Below are positions 48,301-54,300 of a stretch of 64,000 nucleotides of DNA, in pieces. Below the pieces are notes generated by a model. It was given only the letters and a program-made list of their open reading frames with translations, had not been told where the DNA came from and searched no databases. Both the position numbers and the translations under genes were made by a program. Origin of the DNA: Paralithodes platypus. Taxonomy: Eukaryota; Arthropoda; Malacostraca; Decapoda; Lithodidae. The stretch spans positions 20,153,871-20,217,870 of the forward strand of contig CM064571.1 in NCBI GenBank assembly GCA_032716605.1, read 5' to 3'. Numbering within the stretch: the first letter of the stretch is position 1; each line of letters opens with the position of its first letter.

Positions 48301-51300
48301 AAAAGAACTCCCATAGGGCTGGCCATCGTCTCTGGGTCTTCTGGGCGACCTAGATGTGTGAGAATTTATATATTTTTGTTTTTGTTTATGTTGTGTTGTC
48401 CCTGTTCGGGTTTTGTCTCGAGTCGGCCACCCCCAGTTATGGGGTACCATGAAGTGCCCTAGCTTCGGACGGGGGCTATACTTCGGACACTTCTGGATAA
48501 CAGTATGTAAGATACAGTTATGGAAAAATTACTCTGCATTATGGAAGAACACCTCAGACATACTTGTTTTTCCATAACATCATGTATTTATCCCATAACT
48601 GTGGTTCATTGTGTATGTTTTCCAGAGTGTCCGAAGTTACCTCCCCGTCCGAAGTTATGTCATGTTACCGGTATGTGCCTATGTATATACAGTACATACA
48701 TACATACCTTGTCCCTGTTCGGGTTTTGTCTCGAGTCGGCCACCCCCAGCTATGGGGTATGTGCCTATGTATATACAGTACATACATACATACCTTTGTT
48801 GCATAGTTTCAAAGAACAGTACGACAATCATGTTTTGGGAGGCGGGAATTAACGAGCATGCTCACTCAACTAGAGTAAGTACATACATACATTTATTAAT
48901 ATATACCCGATTTGATCTGAACATTAATCAAAATGGATATATTTGCAGAGCAAATTGCAAGAGACCAATAACATTGTCAAAAGCTGTAGCCTACGAACAT
49001 CAGTTACAAATTCTGACGCATATTGAGCTCTCAAACTGATTAAGCAAACCTCTGAATACAAATAGCAGGTAACAAATTTATGTGGAGACTCAATTCAGCT
49101 CATGAAAATTTCGAAAATGTATAGACAGCAATAATGACCGTGACTGTACTGTATATTAAAGTTTTGGATACTAAGATGTTACCAGAAAAAAGTTACTCAT
49201 AAAAATGGATGAAAGATGAACTTGTGTGACACCGCCTTAATACAAATAAAGGAAGACAAGTGAATAAAAGTGACTGTACCGTACCTGTAGTGCCACCATA
49301 CTCCTGAGCGACCTCTTCCACCCCTTCCCTGGCTTAGCTGGAGTACCAAAGAGCGGAGGTAGGGGGCCCAGAGCCTCCTCAAGCTCCAGTGTAGAGTCTG
49401 CTTTGCTGGACTGCTGTGGGTCGCTGGAGATTGGTTCGCCCTTTGGTCTTGAGCTCCTCCGAGAGTATGTAGACTGCCTGTGGTCTTGCTGGTTCAGTTT
49501 AGAAGCATCGATTGAGTTTGTACGCCTACTGCTCTGCCTTTGACTTGTAATAGTAACAGGATTTTCAACATCACTCGTTCCTCGTCTGCCGCTCTTTACT
49601 CTGCCAGCAATAGATTTATCAAAATCATTGCTCAAGTTTGAATTTAAAACACTATCCAGGAACATTTCCCCGGACTTGTTTTCACGCAGCCTCTGACTTG
49701 TATTCACTTCAAAGCTTACAATGTGACTCTTTCTTCTTCCGTCTATAGATGTTTCAGACCTGCTGCTAACTCCCTCATCACCACTCTCAACGGGATGTAT
49801 TGTTCTGCCCGAGCTGTTGAGTGAAGATAAGCTCATGTCGATGTTTAACTGCCTCTTGATGTTGTTACGCCTGGTGGTGATAAACGACTTCTCAGTGAGT
49901 CGCATTGATTTCCTGGTTGCTACTCTTCCATAACACTTGACCTTAGCTTGAGCTCGACCAAGCCTTGGGAGCAATGATGGCGCAACAAAATCTGTAGAGG
50001 TATCTTCTACGCCCGATGTATCTCTCGATAGACGAGCGTTTGTCTTCTTCTTTAGTTTTCCTTTCGTTTGCTTTCTGGTTAAAATAGGAGACTGTCTATT
50101 ACATGAAAACTGACTTGTATCACTTGTTAAGGTTCCAGCAATTGTAAGTGAATCCTCATGGGCTGGTGCTCTTCTTGACACCTGACTACAAGTGGAAATA
50201 TTTGAAATGTCTTGATTTTCAAATGGTTTGCTGTGCTTGACATGCATTTCAGTTATGTTGTTGAGCTTCTTAAAATTAACATCTGGCATGGCATTCACCC
50301 TTCTTCTATTTACCGGTATAACTTTTCTTATGAAGATTATAGATTGTTCTGTATCAGACATATTATTTTCAGTCACATCAATATTTTCAGGACAGTCCTC
50401 ATTAACTTGGCGGAGAGATCCCGAAAGCCTTGACTGCTGTAATAATGAAGAGCCGTACCTTGTTTGACTTGATAAATGGAGATCAGGAGATGAGAGGACA
50501 ACAAGGGCTTGTCTTTTAATATACAAATGGCTCCGGTGGAGTTCTTTTCCCTTTACTCCCGGAGCGCGTCGCTTCCTACCCACCACTACCGACATATTTT
50601 CCTGATTTTCATTCAAGTTGTCCTCGTCTGGAGGAGATTCCTTGCATGACGAATGTTCTGAAAGCATTAAGGCAGGAATGGTTACACCCTTGAATGGCCC
50701 ACTCTTTAACTTCCTTGAGCTGTTATAAAAACTTTCTGGTGATTTGGGGATATTTTCTTTATCAGAATTGCTTTCATCTTCAGATAGCACCAAAGGAATC
50801 TTCAATTTGCTCACAGCATTAATGTCAGCAGACCTGTGTGACTCCATGCATGGCTCATACTTGCTTCCAGTGGCAGAAAATGTTTGATAATCATGTGAAG
50901 ATAACTTACTTTGTGGTTTGAAATACATGGGACTCTCAAACAGCGGTGAATGTTCCTCAACCATCAAACTCTGCTGACGGGGGACAGGGGACACAGAATC
51001 CTCCAGGGACAGTGAGGCTCGCAGGTTTTGTGCTAAAATCTGTTTTTTGCTGTTCTCGGTCGGAGTACTGGTGCAGATTTCCCTTGAAGATTTCAGCTGA
51101 TCCAAATGACCTGAAACCGTAGACTTAAGAGGAGTCACATCTGTTAGCACAGGAGATGAAAAGTTATCTTGTACAGATGCTCTTTCACATAGTGCACCGA
51201 AAAATCGCTTTATCCACAGTGACTGTTGGACTTTGTTTTGCATTGGTATTTTGATAACCCCAGTTTCTTCTATTTCACAATTTTCATTATTGCTTTCATT

Positions 51301-54300
51301 TCTTGACATACAAGGTTGAGTATTATTTTCAATATTTCCCATTTCTTTATCTCGAGAACTTCTCCGTCTCCCAGGTCTACCTTGTTTTGTATTTCTAGTA
51401 TTTATGTCCGGAATACAATCATCACATTCATCCCCTGAAGAAAACAGTTGCGGGGATAATTCCTGCTGTACAGTTGATGGGATTCTCAGGTTCCGTCTAG
51501 AATACCCCACTTGGTACTTGCTTCTTGGATTTACTTTTACAATGGCAGCCTGTTCTCTAACCCTCGGTGCCGGTAACCTCAGTCGCAATTTTGTGCCATC
51601 TACATTCGGCCTTCCTCCTTCCGTTCTCGGCCCTGCATTTTTGGTTTTAAATTCCACACCATCTTTCCTTCCTCCCTCGTCCTCTGCTGCAATTCCTGTG
51701 TCCTCTAGCTTGGTAGTGACAGCCAGCCTGGAGTCATTGGACAAGAGAGACTTGTACAGCACACCTGTGGCATCCAGAGAACTGCAGGATGTGGAGGAGG
51801 AGACATCCAAAACACGCTTTGTTTTAGGTTGCCTGAAAAAGTCCAATAATAAAGCATGAGTTCATCTGTATAAGGCCTCTTTCATCAGCCATTAAATATA
51901 CATACAAACATACATTAAAGCGTGTGTAGGTCAGTCTTTTTGTTCACCTTATAGAGGCATTCCAGGCAGCTTGGTCTTTGGCATCCCTCTTAGTAAGTCC
52001 ATTGGCTGCAAAATCCGTTTGTACAACCTGATCCAACGTCTTTCTTAGTCTACCTCTCCTTGTGACTCCTTCCACATTTATAGCCTTGCTTTTCTTAACC
52101 CTATTGTTCTCATCCATCCTTTCCACATGTCCATACCATCTAAGTCTGCTCCTATGCATCTCATCACTAATACTTTCAAAGCCTAAGTGTCCACTGATTT
52201 TCACACTGGGAGTTGTCTCTCATAGCAGACCTACACATCCATCTCACCATCCTCATTTCATTTTGTTCCATCCTATTTATATCTTACATCTTGACTGATC
52301 AAGTTTCGCTAGCATACTGTATCATACTTATTATTTTTTGTTTTGTTTGAACGATTAGTTTAACCAGACCACTGAGTCACTGCAAAGACTCTTATAGGGC
52401 TGGCCTTAGCTAACACCAAGGGTTTGGGAATGTTGGGGCCGGATCAGGGTAGTAATGAGAGTGAGACGTCTGGTCTCGGGAATCCGGAAGTCTCACTCTC
52501 ATTACTACCCTGATCATACTTCTTACACAAGTACAGTAAACCCTCGCTATCTCGGACTAATTGGGGGGAGACCCAGTCCGAGATAACCGAAAATCCGAGA
52601 TGTCCGGAGTCCGGCTTGTGTCCGACCTAACAGAGGATAAAATCCGACCTAACCAATGTCCGTCCGAGACAACAATGAAATCGGAGACTACGGAAAAAAT
52701 CCGACCTCAAGAGACGTCCGCGTCAACCTAGAAAACGAAGACAACCCTATTCGAACCCTATAATCTGCAATACAAAACACAGTACAGTAAACCCCTGCAC
52801 AACGAACACTCTTGCAACAAATTTTCACTTTAACGAAGGTTGCATAGTACTACCCCTTGCCCGCACAACAAACACTTTGGCTCGACTTTACAAATTTTTT
52901 ACCGAGATTTACTGATGGTTCGGAGGTTTTTTGCCAGGGTATGTTTAGCTTTTTTCCACATAAAATCGCTCTGCAACTCTCTTTCTATCTATCTATCTCT
53001 CTAATGCATATCTACCTAACTCCCTTATACATTAACATAACTATGTCTTATTTGGACTTTTTGTAATCTTTGAATAATTTCTAATGCGATGGAATTGAAA
53101 AATATAATATCCTTCCAGCACATAGATAAATAATAAATAAGATAGTCAACAAAATATTTCAACCCTCCCCTCCGTGCGAGCAGAGACGGAAGATTTACGT
53201 TTGATAGATTTTTTGTTTTGTTTTTTGTTCCCTCGATATACACTCTCTTTCTATCTATCTATCTCTCTAATTAATCTACCTAACTCCCTTATACATTAAC
53301 ATAACTACCGGTATGTCTTATTTGGACTTTTTGTAATCTTTGAATAATTTCTAATGTGATGGAAATGAAAAATATAATATCCTTCCAGCACATAGATAAA
53401 TAATAAATAAGATAGGCTTATCAACATCATCACAGTAACGGGGTCGGAGTTGAGGCTTGGGACAGGGAGGGGAGGGATTAGGCCTACAGCGCAGGGATAT
53501 ATGTATATTTTTTTTTTTTTCATGTGAAATTTATCATATTAATGACAAATACGACCCTTATAGATAGCGGGGGTTTACTCTATATCATTTATTAATTATA
53601 ACAATTTATTATGACTTTTATTTGGTGTTTACGAACATTATAGGGGTATATGCCTGATGGTTCGGACCTAACCTAATTAATCCCATATAACTAATAGTTC
53701 ACGCAACGAAAATTTGCCCCGGATGTAGATGGCGTCGGACGTCCCTTCTGCTTGTCGGATATTCACCCTTATTGCCCGGTGACGTGAGGGCGTCATCCGA
53801 CGTCGGACACTGTCGGAACGATGACGGAAATGTCCGAAATACGGAAGTACATGTCCGAGAGGCCGTAGCCAGTCCGGCTAGTACGGGTTTCCGACCTCTA
53901 GAGGTCCGAGATGGCGATGGTTTACTGTACTATATAACCACCCTTTGAGTCATATGGAGAGCCCTTTCATGGTTAGTAATGGCAACATCTCTCTCAACTT
54001 CTCCCATCCATTTCTGACTCTCGCGACTGAGCAGGGCTCAGCCCCACCCTCAGCAGCAATCATGTCAACCAAGTACAGTAATAGAACTAATTGACAGATT
54101 CCAGGTGCACATCCCCGAACTCTACCTTATTATGTGGATCCGGCACTGCCAAGACACCCCTACATACGGAACATACAAAGTTAACGGAACGCGACAAGGG
54201 ATTCTTCAAACCACTATACAGATATTATGCACCCATCCCTGAAATGTGCAACACTGGATTGAATTACACACAACCCCCTTATTACAGACAGGACAAGGGT

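Noticed and set aside
51404..51859. 151-codon plus-strand open frame
   Set aside because: Antisense shadow of haspin exon 3.
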